From positions 1 through 64,000 of the IMG/VR virus record IMGVR_UViG_3300046820_000495: a DNA stretch of 64,000 bases; one strand, given 5' to 3'. Under the pieces are notes generated by a model. It ran no database searches. It worked only from the letters and a program-made list of their open reading frames with translations, and had not been told where the DNA came from. Position numbers and translations under genes: made by a program. The stretch comes from a virus. Positions within the stretch are counted from its first letter, which is position 1, and each line of letters opens with the position of its first letter. Below are positions 32,394-40,625 of this stretch, in pieces.

Positions 32394-33688
32394 TGCTAAA
32401 ACCCAACGATCCAATTTACTTCAGTAGCGTTATCTTCAACGGCTACCAAAATAAGTTTTGGCAGAACCTATATGATGAAGCACCTCCCAACAGTGGTGGC
32501 CGTTTTGCTATTAACTTGGCAAGACGTATCAACCCCAACAGATTTGTAAGTCGCGACAAGAGTTCATGGAGCCTGCCATGGAACCAACCTGTTTGGCCTG
32601 GCTTTGAGCTTCCAACATACAATCCCAACTTCTCAATGAGTTTTGAAGAAGCAACAGATTTACGAGCATTAGAAATTAAAGACCGTATCAACAATCATGG
32701 TGAGAAGTTTGCCATGATGTGGTCAGGTGGTATTGACAGTACACTAGCATTATCTGCTCTTATTAAGAACTTGACCAAAAGCGAATTAGCAAACATTGTT
32801 ATTTGTACAGGCACTATTGCACTTATTGAAAACCCAGAGTTTTGGCACAAGTTTGTACACGGCAAGTTCCAGTTGTTTGACAGTTTAAAAGTCAAGTATC
32901 ATGACTTGATTGGCATGGGCTATAGGCCTATTACCTGTGACGAAGGCGACTGTATCTTTGGTACTGCATTTGGTCTCAGCTTGTATTACAATTGGGAATC
33001 ATACGGAGATAAGATGAGTGCTGAAAGCCGTGCTCACATTGCCAGTATCATTGACAAAGCAACTGATCCGGAAGTACACTTTAGTCAGTTCAAAGACTTG
33101 CTGATTGCTTACTTCCAAATTCCACGCAAGCAAGGATTTCCTTGGCCCAGTATCGACGAACCAGATCCAGACTTTGGTCGCTTGCTGTATGAGAAGTATG
33201 CAAAGAACGCAATGACTACAGATGTTCCTATCCGTAGCTTGCATGATTTCTTTTGGTGGTTAATCTTTAACGTAAAATATTTGAACTGTGCTGTACGTGG
33301 TAGCTTATACTTTAACGATCACATTCCTGTGCAACAATGCGTAGACACTATTGTTAACTGGTTTAATGCTGACAACTACCAATTGTGGAGCATGGCCAAT
33401 AACAACAATGGTCAGAAGATTAGACACAATGCCGCTAGCTACAAGTGGGCGGCACGCGAGTACATTTATAGTGTAGACAAGAACATTTACTACAAGAACT
33501 TTAAACTTAAACTTGAGTCCATGGGCGTGGCCACATATAAACAAGATGTAAGCAGGTTACCGTTGGCAACTAGACCCAACGCACGTTTTGGTATAGACTC
33601 TAACTACAACTTGCTTTACATTGATCAACCTGATGTGCAGGAATATATCCGCCATCATATTATGAATTTTGAAATTGACTGGGGTTAA
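32393..33688 (+). CDS. PP-loop ATP-pyrophosphatase, asparagine-synthetase-like (first copy)
   Basis: From ATG 32393 the protein has 431 residues. SGGIDS at 111-116 is the PP-loop that binds ATP and adenylates a substrate, as in asparagine synthetase B, ExsB/QueC and ThiI-like enzymes. There is no N-terminal Cys2 glutaminase domain, so ammonia or another nucleophile must come from elsewhere. It shares the arrangement FEEATD...SGGIDS with the next gene, so the two look like distant paralogues. Confidence 0.8.
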   Translation: MLKPNDPIYFSSVIFNGYQNKFWQNLYDEAPPNSGGRFAINLARRINPNRFVSRDKSSWSLPWNQPVWPGFELPTYNPNFSMSFEEATDLRALEIKDRINNHGEKFAMMWSGGIDSTLALSALIKNLTKSELANIVICTGTIALIENPEFWHKFVHGKFQLFDSLKVKYHDLIGMGYRPITCDEGDCIFGTAFGLSLYYNWESYGDKMSAESRAHIASIIDKATDPEVHFSQFKDLLIAYFQIPRKQGFPWPSIDEPDPDFGRLLYEKYAKNAMTTDVPIRSLHDFFWWLIFNVKYLNCAVRGSLYFNDHIPVQQCVDTIVNWFNADNYQLWSMANNNNGQKIRHNAASYKWAAREYIYSVDKNIYYKNFKLKLESMGVATYKQDVSRLPLATRPNARFGIDSNYNLLYIDQPDVQEYIRHHIMNFEIDWG

Positions 33689-34642
33689 ATGAAACACTAT
33701 CCAAGTAAAGAAGAACTTGACAGCTTGCCAGGCTTTGGCAAGGACGGTTGGATTAAGTATCGCTTCAACAGAAGCTTTGAAAATCCATATCCAGAATCCG
33801 AAATGGATGCATACTTGTGTCCAAGCGGCCCATCTACTATTTTAAGCGTGGAGCAGGCATCAGATAACAATGCCATGGACATTTATGAAACATATGGAAA
33901 GCAAGGTCCATTGTTTGTGGCAATGAGCGGAGGTATTGACAGCGAATGGGTTGCCAAGACACTACATCGTAATAAGATTCCGTTTACTCCTATTATCTAT
34001 CAGTGCCAAGACTTACATAGTTTAGATACCTGGTGGGCATACAAATGGTGCAGAGAAAACGGATATGAGCCGGTAAAGTATACTGACCTTATTGGTGAGT
34101 TTGCTGATAGACTTATTCGTGTTGCTCGTGAAAACTGTACACGCCTAACAGGTGGCCCGGCAGCTATTTTACCATGTCGCGAATATGCAGAAAGTCGCGG
34201 TGGCTTCTTGTTAACAGGAGCAGGCTTCTTTGAATTCTTCCCAGATGACAACTCCGATTATATGTGGAGTCGTTACAAAGATACCAAACTGGTCGACGAT
34301 GAAGGTATTGCTCACGAGCATTGCTGGATCATCAGCGAGTGTGAATTTACACACGCACGTTGGACAGCGCCAGGACACCCTTGGAACTTTATGAGTTGGA
34401 CACCCGAGTCCTTCCTTGCTTATGTCAATGCCAGACAGGTTGGTCGTAACAGTGAATGGAACAAGGCAAAGATCTTTGGTTGCAGTCCACGTCCTAAGAT
34501 TGCTGGCGCACATGACTTCTTCTGGAGAACCAATCCACTAGTAGCCAAGTACATTATGCTTAAAAATAATCTTGGTTGTAGCGAAGTTGATAACTTGGGC
34601 ACAACTGAAGAAATTATTGCACGTTTAACAGGAACGATATGA
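33689..34642 (+). CDS. PP-loop ATP-pyrophosphatase (second copy)
   Basis: The 317-residue protein has AMSGGIDSEWVAK with SGGIDS at 80-85. As in the first copy, a VEQASD segment precedes the loop by about 25 residues. It begins directly after the first copy's stop and overlaps the last operon gene by four bases. Adenylation of a carboxylate or amide formation is inferred; the substrate is unknown. Two adjacent divergent copies suggest a heteromeric or sequential enzyme. Confidence 0.8.
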   Translation: MKHYPSKEELDSLPGFGKDGWIKYRFNRSFENPYPESEMDAYLCPSGPSTILSVEQASDNNAMDIYETYGKQGPLFVAMSGGIDSEWVAKTLHRNKIPFTPIIYQCQDLHSLDTWWAYKWCRENGYEPVKYTDLIGEFADRLIRVARENCTRLTGGPAAILPCREYAESRGGFLLTGAGFFEFFPDDNSDYMWSRYKDTKLVDDEGIAHEHCWIISECEFTHARWTAPGHPWNFMSWTPESFLAYVNARQVGRNSEWNKAKIFGCSPRPKIAGAHDFFWRTNPLVAKYIMLKNNLGCSEVDNLGTTEEIIARLTGTI

Positions 34643-35241
34643 GTACTAGAACACAAGAAGACCTTTATTTTCAAATCGCCGTAACTGCATTATCTTATAA
34701 CGATAGGAAACCAAACTTCACAGTTGACATCGACGGGAGAGATTCTGTTACATATCACTTTGATAAACGAAACAAGCAGACCATGGAATTTACATTCCCT
34801 GCCAAGTCTTTAGATTTTACATCGGACCATAGTCTTAACATTACATTACTCAATCATCCTGTGTTAACCAGTTTGTACAGTGGAGAAACACTAATAGAAT
34901 CTGCAGGACTTGAAATTATCAACATTGCAGCCATCTTCCTTCCTAGCAAACGTCAATACTCTATCCCAACAGGATTTGGACAAGAAGATACCACTGGAAG
35001 AAATGTTACAGTACCTCCACTGGCCCCACACATTGTAAAGTTTGGCGATCAGGTTGGATTTAAGTTTTGGTTAAATGGCGATATTCTAAGCAAAGAAGCC
35101 AAGTTCCATAAAGCAGATGGCTCTGTACAACAAAGCACTGGCAAGAACTTTAGAATGACACAAAACGGCACATTTAAACTTTCATTCCGTAGTCCCATAC
35201 CTTACTGGATACTGCAAAGATTTTATGTAGTTGACAAATGA
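34639..35241 (+). CDS. Unknown beta-rich protein, last gene of the PP-loop operon
   Basis: The 200-residue protein (MSTRTQEDLYFQIAVTALSY) looks beta-rich, with a FRMTQNGTFKLSFRSPIPYW end and no signal peptide. It is coupled to the second PP-loop gene and followed immediately by a strong terminator. It could be the modified substrate or a binding partner, but no family is recognised. Confidence 0.65.
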   Translation: MSTRTQEDLYFQIAVTALSYNDRKPNFTVDIDGRDSVTYHFDKRNKQTMEFTFPAKSLDFTSDHSLNITLLNHPVLTSLYSGETLIESAGLEIINIAAIFLPSKRQYSIPTGFGQEDTTGRNVTVPPLAPHIVKFGDQVGFKFWLNGDILSKEAKFHKADGSVQQSTGKNFRMTQNGTFKLSFRSPIPYWILQRFYVVDK

Positions 35242-35267
35242 AAAAAGCCCTCGAAAGAGGGCTTTTT
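35241..35267. terminator. Strong bidirectional terminator
   Basis: GCCCTC, loop GAAA, GAGGGC, flanked by A-run and TTTTT, directly after the stop at 35241. The flanking A and T tracts make it work in both directions, ending the plus operon and the minus gene row that finishes at 35285. Confidence 0.92.
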
Positions 35268-35284
35268 GTTGAGTCAAGCTTAAA

Positions 35285-35578
35285 TTAAGCTTCTGTCATT
35301 GTAATGCCGTTAGCCGCATTATATGCATCTAAGGCAGTACGATTGCTGGCGTTGACTGAGTCAGCCGCCCATTCAGTGTAGGCTGCTTCGTTAACGTATG
35401 TGTTTTTAACAACAAGTGTTAAACGATCAGGACTGATTTCAGAAGAAATGCCTAATATTTTAGCAACTGCACCGTTTGTATAAACAGTACGGTTGTGAAT
35501 AATTGTAGCATCATCAGGCTTGTAGAAAGCAGTAGAAGTGTTGCTTCTAACCATTGTTAATGTTTTAGTGAAAGCCAT
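35285..35578 (-). CDS. Small tandem paralogue C
   Basis: This 97-residue protein (MAFTKTLTMVRSNTSTAFYK) is the last of three adjacent genes with the same size and layout: an N-terminal LTxxxVRxNxxxxFxxP segment, a central LTLVV-type strand and a C-terminal YNAANGITM. AAGGAAAC precedes the ATG. It probably shares the late transcript of the next copy. The family is not recognised; a small virion or assembly protein is inferred. Confidence 0.62.
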   Translation of the reverse strand: MAFTKTLTMVRSNTSTAFYKPDDATIIHNRTVYTNGAVAKILGISSEISPDRLTLVVKNTYVNEAAYTEWAADSVNASNRTALDAYNAANGITMTEA

Positions 35579-35588
35579 GATTGTTTCC

Positions 35589-35888
35589 TTATAGTGTACC
35601 TAAAATAACTGTAATGTTATTTTCAGTGTTGTACGTGTCCATTACAGTCATGTTAGCGGCTACAATTGGGTCTGCCATAAAAGCGGCATGTGTTTCTACG
35701 CTAGACCATGTACTGGCCATAGTTAACGATAGTCTATCTTCTGATAGCATGAACTCTGATTTACGTAAGTCACCAGATCCAAATCTGTATGTGGCGTTGA
35801 TATAATCCAAGACTGTGCTTGGAGTTTGAAACCAGGCTACACTAGCGTTTGGGCGAATAGTGGTTCTTGTTAATGTAATGTCTGACAT
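35589..35888 (-). CDS. Small tandem paralogue B
   Basis: The 99-residue protein (MSDITLTRTTIRPNASVAWF) shares RPNASVxWF, a DRLSLTM strand and the ending YNTENNITV with its neighbours. A CATAAATA box lies 37 bases upstream of the ATG and a GCTAAATA-like ACTAAATA further up. Late expression and a structural role are inferred. Confidence 0.62.
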   Translation of the reverse strand: MSDITLTRTTIRPNASVAWFQTPSTVLDYINATYRFGSGDLRKSEFMLSEDRLSLTMASTWSSVETHAAFMADPIVAANMTVMDTYNTENNITVILGTL

Positions 35889-35924
35889 TTTTTAAAATCC
35901 TTTTAGCAATAAATGCATCAAATT

Positions 35925-35932
35925 TATTTATG
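35925..35932 (-). promoter_or_regulatory. Late-type promoter box CATAAATA
   Basis: CATAAATA on the minus strand, matching the NATAAATA late consensus fully. It lies in the 83-base gap between paralogues A and B; ACTAAATA also occurs at about 35975-35968. No other feature was seen in that gap. Confidence 0.6.
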
Positions 35933-35971
35933 ATTTAACAGGAAACCATCGTGGCCTGTTGCTTCTTTTAT

Positions 35972-36286
35972 TTAGTCCGTTTGGGACATATCCGAGATAT
36001 CTTGTGCAATAATGCCATTTTCGACATTATATGCATTGCTTTCTATGATAGAAATTAGTACAATTGGATCGCGTCTGAACTTTAAGTACTCATCATATGA
36101 AATCCATGTTCTAGTAATCAAGAAAGTTGTTCCGGTGTTTTCGTACATTTCTGCTATCAGTGTTGGGTTTTCGGCGTTTCTGCCATAAGTTTTCCACATG
36201 TACTCAACTGAGGCCAAATCAAAGTGAAAATCTACATCTGCGTTTGGGCGGACCGTTATTAGTTTCTGAATAAATTGCTTTTGCAT
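35972..36286 (-). CDS. Small tandem paralogue A
   Basis: From ATG 36286 (CAGGAGC upstream) the product has 104 residues (MQKQFIQKLITVRPNADVDF). It carries the shared RPNADVDF and YNVENGI motifs. A frame extending to 36505 would cross the divergent HNH gene and is rejected. The start lies 16 bases after the late box at 36303. Confidence 0.65.
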   Translation of the reverse strand: MQKQFIQKLITVRPNADVDFHFDLASVEYMWKTYGRNAENPTLIAEMYENTGTTFLITRTWISYDEYLKFRRDPIVLISIIESNAYNVENGIIAQDISDMSQTD

Positions 36287-36302
36287 TATTGCTCCTGTAC
36301 TA

Positions 36303-36310
36303 TATTTAGC
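36303..36310 (-). promoter_or_regulatory. Late-type promoter box GCTAAATA
   Basis: GCTAAATA on the minus strand, 16 bases before the ATG at 36286, with AGGAG between. This is the clearest standard layout of the late box in the window. Confidence 0.65.
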
Positions 36311-36336
36311 ATGTGGGTATCGAGTGTGCTTGCCGC

Positions 36337-36365
36337 TTGCGTTTGACAAACAAAGAGCGTATAAT
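36337..36365 (+). promoter_or_regulatory. Sigma70-like promoter of the HNH gene
   Basis: TTGCGT, 17 bases, TATAAT on the plus strand. The start point would be about 36372, so the ATG at 36369 is probably not used and 36405 is preferred. A second TTGACA inside the spacer has the wrong distance. Confidence 0.6.
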
Positions 36366-36404
36366 AAAATGCTAAGTAATTCGACAGCCAAACTTTCAAT
36401 TTTT

Positions 36405-36962
36405 ATGATTGCAGAAAACCAATACCCAGCATTACTACTAAATGCTGACTTCCAACCGGTGCACATGCATCCACTCAGTACAATTACATGGCAGGATGCT
36501 ATCAAGTCTGTATTTGCGGACCGTGTAACTGTGGTCGAAGAATACGACGTAGAAGTACACAGTGGACATCAATCTTGGAGACTTCCAAGTGTTGTGGCTC
36601 TAAAGGATTATGTACGTAGAGATCAGACGCCTACATTTAGCCGTTACAATGTATACCTGCGTGATTCCTTTGCTTGCCAATACTGTGGCGGGGAATTTGA
36701 AGCCAAGCATTTGACATTTGACCATGTTATTCCAAGAGCACATGGTGGTATCAGTTCATGGCAAAACGTTGTTGCGGCTTGCAGTCCTTGCAATCATCGC
36801 AAGGGTTCTAAGTTACCAGCCGAAGCTAAAATGTTCCCAATAAACAAGCCAGTGGCACCTAGTGCTTGGGACTTGTATGCTCGCGGCAAGAAGCGGCCAT
36901 ATAAGAATCTCCACGAAACGTGGAGAGACTACTTGTACTGGGATAGTGAGCTAGAGTCTTAA
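36405..36962 (+). CDS. HNH endonuclease
   Basis: From ATG 36405 the protein has 185 residues (MIAENQYPALLLNADFQPVH). It carries CQYCGGEF, then LTFDHVIPRAHGG and CSPCNHRKG: two zinc-binding Cys pairs around the HNH catalytic core. The N-terminal NADFQPV...W.DAIK.VF region matches the free-standing bacterial HNH family rather than intron homing enzymes. The end overlaps the convergent oxygenase gene by four bases. No ribosome-binding site is seen. Confidence 0.85.
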   Translation: MIAENQYPALLLNADFQPVHMHPLSTITWQDAIKSVFADRVTVVEEYDVEVHSGHQSWRLPSVVALKDYVRRDQTPTFSRYNVYLRDSFACQYCGGEFEAKHLTFDHVIPRAHGGISSWQNVVAACSPCNHRKGSKLPAEAKMFPINKPVAPSAWDLYARGKKRPYKNLHETWRDYLYWDSELES

Positions 36963-37573
36963 GGCGCGGTATAATAATCCCCTGGCCCATCAACAAGGGC
37001 TATGGGGTTTAGTTTATCAATCTTAATGGCCACAAGCCATTTTTCTTCTGGCATAATGTCTAAGATCAAATGAGTGCGCGGAGTATCTCCGCGATTGGTA
37101 GCACTATGTATAACACGATTGTTCAACTCATATAGATTACCCAGATCCATGTGGTATTCTTCTCCTTCCCATAACTGAACACAATTTTCATTTGTGTATA
37201 TAGGAACATGTAGTCTAACACAATTGTCGTGGAACCAACATGGATCTTTGTGCCAACCAAGTGTAACGCCTGGCACAAGTGTAGCAACCTCTCCACGTAT
37301 CCATTTGTAACCTTTGTACTGCGGCAGACTCATTATCCAGTCTAGTAAAGGTCTACTGGCTTTTAAAATTGCACTTTGCTCGGGTGTATACTCTTTGTTT
37401 GGCTTTGCAATAGGAAAAGGATATTCAACTAGCTTACCCGATGCAAGGACTTTTTCAAATCTGTCATACTTTCCGTTTGACCAATCTGCTACTGCTTTAC
37501 ATGCTTCAGTAACAGGGTCTATTAGCTCGGAAGCCACTGTTGAAATTATCCTGTGGTTTGATTCGAATAACAT
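36959..37573 (-). CDS. 2OG-Fe(II) oxygenase, Asp/Asn beta-hydroxylase-like (1)
   Basis: The 204-residue protein has GWHKDP (His108, Asp110), a later RVIHSATNRG with the third iron ligand, and TPRTHLILDI with the 2-oxoglutarate-binding Arg. This is the cupin layout of the aspartyl/asparaginyl beta-hydroxylase family, which hydroxylates protein side chains or small molecules. It begins next to a second oxygenase with a one-base overlap. The substrate is unknown. Confidence 0.82.
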   Translation of the reverse strand: MLFESNHRIISTVASELIDPVTEACKAVADWSNGKYDRFEKVLASGKLVEYPFPIAKPNKEYTPEQSAILKASRPLLDWIMSLPQYKGYKWIRGEVATLVPGVTLGWHKDPCWFHDNCVRLHVPIYTNENCVQLWEGEEYHMDLGNLYELNNRVIHSATNRGDTPRTHLILDIMPEEKWLVAIKIDKLNPIALVDGPGDYYTAP

Positions 37574-38301
37574 TACCAGTCCTTAATTTTTATAATTTTT
37601 CTAATTTCTCTTGGCCTGTATGTTCTGCAATTCCAGTTCTTGGCAAAAGGTTTTACTGCACTTTTTAAAATGTCAACAAGCATGATAATCCTGAAGTCTT
37701 TACCTTCATGCTTTGTGCCATGGAACACATTACAGTCATCAAATGCAAATAGCTCTCCATCGACCCATTCGTGTCTTTCGTTTTCAATATCAAACACACA
37801 ACCTTTTGCACCCTTTAACACCAAGTGGAATCTAACATAGTTGTCATCAAGACCCCAGTGGTGATTTAGTCTACTACCGGGTAAGCAAGTGTTGAATGTG
37901 ATTCCACCGATTACATCAATATTGTCCATCATCCATTTTTCAGTGAAAGGAAAGCTTGCAATTGTATCTTCAAAGAACATTACATGATTGCCACCTGGCT
38001 CTCTCCACTTGTTCCACTTTAATGTAAATGCTTCGTTAATGTCAACTAGAGTGTCTCTAAGTAAAAGTGATGTAGCTTTAAAATTACCATAGTACAACTG
38101 ATCCTTAAAGAAGTCAGTGGTGTAGTTTAGCTTTGCACCAGTTTCTCTTTCCATTAGACCTTCTGTAGTAATGGATTCTAAGTTTAATTTTTTCTTCAGA
38201 TGCTCTAATATTTCATCACGTATGATTGTCCAATTTTCAGTTAAAGGATCTAAAAGTGGGCAATCATTAAAATACATGTAGTGAGATTTTTTACTGTCCA
38301 C
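37573..38301 (-). CDS. 2OG-Fe(II) oxygenase, Asp/Asn beta-hydroxylase-like (2)
   Basis: The 242-residue protein has NHHWGLDDNYVRFHLVL, then GELFAFDDCNVFHGTKHEG and FRIIMLVDI, the usual pattern of this family, although the first metal motif reads HHWGLD rather than a plain HxD. It starts with GTG at 38301 after AGGAG; ATG 38277 is an alternative. It is coupled to the TauD-like gene upstream. Confidence 0.75.
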   Translation of the reverse strand: MDSKKSHYMYFNDCPLLDPLTENWTIIRDEILEHLKKKLNLESITTEGLMERETGAKLNYTTDFFKDQLYYGNFKATSLLLRDTLVDINEAFTLKWNKWREPGGNHVMFFEDTIASFPFTEKWMMDNIDVIGGITFNTCLPGSRLNHHWGLDDNYVRFHLVLKGAKGCVFDIENERHEWVDGELFAFDDCNVFHGTKHEGKDFRIIMLVDILKSAVKPFAKNWNCRTYRPREIRKIIKIKDW

Positions 38302-39151
38302 TTACCTCTCCTGTTAACGATATATCATGTTCAATGTTACAACGCCACATTAGGCGTTCATCTTCACCTTTAAGGTCCAAGAATGTACGACGGTGAACAA
38401 ACGGCCAGTTATCATACAATACCATATCATTAGGAGCCCATGTATGTGTGTAAACACATTCTGGAACTTCTGCCATTGCTTCCATTAGTTCTTCTACAAT
38501 GCCTGTGCCCATGCTCTTACCATCTAGCTTTGTATCAACGATCCACGAGTCAGTTGTGCCATGATAATTGCAACGTGGGCTCCAACGTCCTGTAATTGGT
38601 TCTTGTTTCATTGCAGGCCATTCAATAATGTCTTTGCCTAAGTGGTGCCAGTTCTGCTGAACAACTGTTCGCTTTTCCCAACGCTCTCTAAGTTTAGGAT
38701 GTACTTCTGGGTAAGCCTTTTCCATATCGAGCCAAACAGTTAGGCCAGCTTTGGGATTAGGTACAGTTTTCATATAGATAATACGATGCGGGAATTGAAT
38801 GCCGCCATCAACACGATTGGCGATGTCAGCATGCCAAGGCATTTCTTTGTCTGCTAGTCGGATACTAATCTTATTACTCATCGACGTAATGTACTTTGGC
38901 TTTAATGGCTCAGTTGGATCTTTAACTATTTCCCATTTCTCAGTACTACGGTGGTAATCGATTGCGTCCCAAGGTTTCCCCCATAACGCACAAAATTTCC
39001 AATAGGTTGCTTTATCCCATTCAGGAGCATGAAATACCAGCATCTTTCGATCGTATAATAGTTTTCGCAATTCTCGTGTATCTTGTTCAAAGATATCGCT
39101 CATGTCGGTAAACTCTGTACCCCAGTCGTTGAATATGTTTTTTATCTGCAT
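38291..39151 (-). CDS. TauD/TfdA-like 2OG-Fe(II) dioxygenase
   Basis: The 286-residue protein matches the TauD family in length. MPWHADIANR gives His107 and Asp109, and NWPFVHRRTF gives the third ligand and a binding Arg nearby. TauD-type enzymes hydroxylate taurine, betaines, amino acids or fatty acids. Its ATG lies five bases after TTAAATA with no ribosome-binding site, so a leaderless late message is possible. Three oxygenases in a row follow from here. Confidence 0.83.
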   Translation of the reverse strand: MQIKNIFNDWGTEFTDMSDIFEQDTRELRKLLYDRKMLVFHAPEWDKATYWKFCALWGKPWDAIDYHRSTEKWEIVKDPTEPLKPKYITSMSNKISIRLADKEMPWHADIANRVDGGIQFPHRIIYMKTVPNPKAGLTVWLDMEKAYPEVHPKLRERWEKRTVVQQNWHHLGKDIIEWPAMKQEPITGRWSPRCNYHGTTDSWIVDTKLDGKSMGTGIVEELMEAMAEVPECVYTHTWAPNDMVLYDNWPFVHRRTFLDLKGEDERLMWRCNIEHDISLTGEVSGQ

Positions 39152-39169
39152 GAATGTATTTAAGCAAAT

Positions 39170-39412
39170 TTACTTGCTAAGTTTTTCTAACATAAGTTTT
39201 TCTGCTTCTTCTTTGATCTGCAAGTCACGTGCTTTGGCTAACATAGGAAGAACTGATTCTACTAAATTAACAGCCATTTCCTTGCCAGGCCCTTCCAAGT
39301 GTGAAAATTTGTAATCTGACATGTTGCTTATATAAGCATACTTCCTGTGAGTAATTAGTTCTCGTAATGTGCCTAATACAATCATGGCCGCTTGTTCATC
39401 TAATTCTGTCAT
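39170..39412 (-). CDS. Unknown small protein
   Basis: From ATG 39412 the product has 80 residues (MTELDEQAAMIVLGTLRELI), mostly helical, ending KLMLEKLSK. A longer frame to 39505 would overlap the upstream gene by 82 bases. No family recognised. Confidence 0.58.
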   Translation of the reverse strand: MTELDEQAAMIVLGTLRELITHRKYAYISNMSDYKFSHLEGPGKEMAVNLVESVLPMLAKARDLQIKEEAEKLMLEKLSK

Positions 39413-39423
39413 TTTACGTTTCC

Positions 39424-40005
39424 TTATCGGACCAACCACTCTGCGACAGGCTGTCCACCAAGCTCGCCTTCCAAAAGTTTTAATCTTTTCCACAGTGGAT
39501 TGCATACTGATCCTTCTCTAATTACTGCTCTACCTACTAAAACTACTATGCCCCATTCACGCCTTTCCCAGCGAGGCTCATATCTAGGAACGGTGCCATG
39601 TTTCTGTTTATACTCTTCAGATAATATTTCTCTTTGTAACTTATATCCGTTTAGTTCATGATAATATACTGCATCATCTGGTATGATAATTCCATCTGGT
39701 ATGCGATCTGTTTCATACCAATGCCTGTATCCATTTCGAACCCATTCTACCATTACTTGGTTTTCCCATAGCAGTCTGCCAGCAACATCACGTAGGTGTT
39801 TGCCATGCCACTCCTGGGGGCTGGCATTGCTAACAGCCGCTACACTTGTATTGTCGCCACCAATGACACCAATGGGCATGTCATTGCCTTGTGCTATCTT
39901 AATCTTATCACCGACCAAAGCCACTGTTAGGCCTGTGCGGTCTTCTTCATTTGGGTTACCATCTTCCCATTCAAACATTTCAGCGTAGCCGCTTGCTATT
40001 TTCAT
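39424..40005 (-). CDS. Stand-alone Peptidase_G2-like autoprotease domain
   Basis: The 193-residue protein opens with YAEMFEWEDGNPNEEDRTG then VALVGDKIKIAQ and PIGVIGG, the pattern of the peptidase G2 intramolecular autocleavage domain usually found at the C-terminus of phage tail spikes and fibres. Here it is a separate gene far from the fibre module. It may be a decoration or adhesin tip added in trans, or a relic of a split fibre. It overlaps the nucleosidase gene by four bases. Confidence 0.7.
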   Translation of the reverse strand: MKIASGYAEMFEWEDGNPNEEDRTGLTVALVGDKIKIAQGNDMPIGVIGGDNTSVAAVSNASPQEWHGKHLRDVAGRLLWENQVMVEWVRNGYRHWYETDRIPDGIIIPDDAVYYHELNGYKLQREILSEEYKQKHGTVPRYEPRWERREWGIVVLVGRAVIREGSVCNPLWKRLKLLEGELGGQPVAEWLVR

Positions 40006-40559
40006 TTAGGTTCCAATCTAATATCTAATTCTTTGAGTACTTCTCTGTAGAGTGGTTCGCCTGCGGCCACTTGTTCTTTCCAAGTCTTTCCTGCGCTGGC
40101 ATCTGCTGGGTCACTGATATACTTCCATATCTCAATGTCAATGCCTAGCTTATTTGCTACCTTGGCCACACTATATGCTTCCATGTCAACTACATCGCAC
40201 TCTACTCGAAGCTTGTCGGGTTCAGTAATAAAAATATCGCCCGATGCACATGTCTTTCCTGTGCCAGGCATGATAATCATGCTTTCTGGATCATTGAAGT
40301 GTATGCCCGGTTTCATACCTAAAGCCATCAAGTTTACATCATGTTGCCATACTGTATTAATACGATGTACTCCTGTACCTAACCTAATCCCGCCTGCTGT
40401 ACCCATATTAATAATACGACTGGGGCGATAGTAGTTACATAACCTTGTGGTGTTGATTGCGGCATTTACTTTGCCTACGCCTATACAATGAACATTAGAG
40501 TACTGTTTAAAAAGGCCTGGGGCTTCGTCTTCTAATGCAAATAAAATTAAATCATTCAT
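40002..40559 (-). CDS. MTA/SAH nucleosidase-like phosphorylase
   Basis: From ATG 40559 the product has 185 residues with GVGKVNAA, NMGTAGGIR, CASGDIFITE and VVDMEAYSVAKVA, the ligand-binding Glu and the catalytic Asp region (KYISDPADASA) of bacterial MTA/SAH nucleosidase. These enzymes also cleave 5'-deoxyadenosine, the by-product of radical-SAM enzymes. Three radical-SAM genes in the window make that use attractive. A TTG start at 40580 is less likely. Confidence 0.85.
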   Translation of the reverse strand: MNDLILFALEDEAPGLFKQYSNVHCIGVGKVNAAINTTRLCNYYRPSRIINMGTAGGIRLGTGVHRINTVWQHDVNLMALGMKPGIHFNDPESMIIMPGTGKTCASGDIFITEPDKLRVECDVVDMEAYSVAKVANKLGIDIEIWKYISDPADASAGKTWKEQVAAGEPLYREVLKELDIRLEPK

Positions 40560-40599
40560 GTATATAATTACCAACTCCAAAGTAGAGTTGTTTAGTCAA

Positions 40600-40623
40600 A
40601 AGAAAACCCGCCGAAGCGGGTTT
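40600..40623 (-). terminator. Rho-independent terminator
   Basis: AACCCGC, tetraloop TTCG on the minus strand, GCGGGTT, then TTTTCTTTT. It ends the gene row finishing at 40626. Confidence 0.88.
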
Positions 40624-40625
40624 AA

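Noticed and set aside
36342-36347. TTGACA as -35 box of the HNH promoter
   Set aside because: It lies only 11 bases from TATAAT; TTGCGT at 17 bases fits better.
36286-36505. N-terminal extension of the tandem paralogue at 35972
   Set aside because: It would overlap the late box and the divergent HNH gene; the inner ATG has AGGAG and matches its paralogues.
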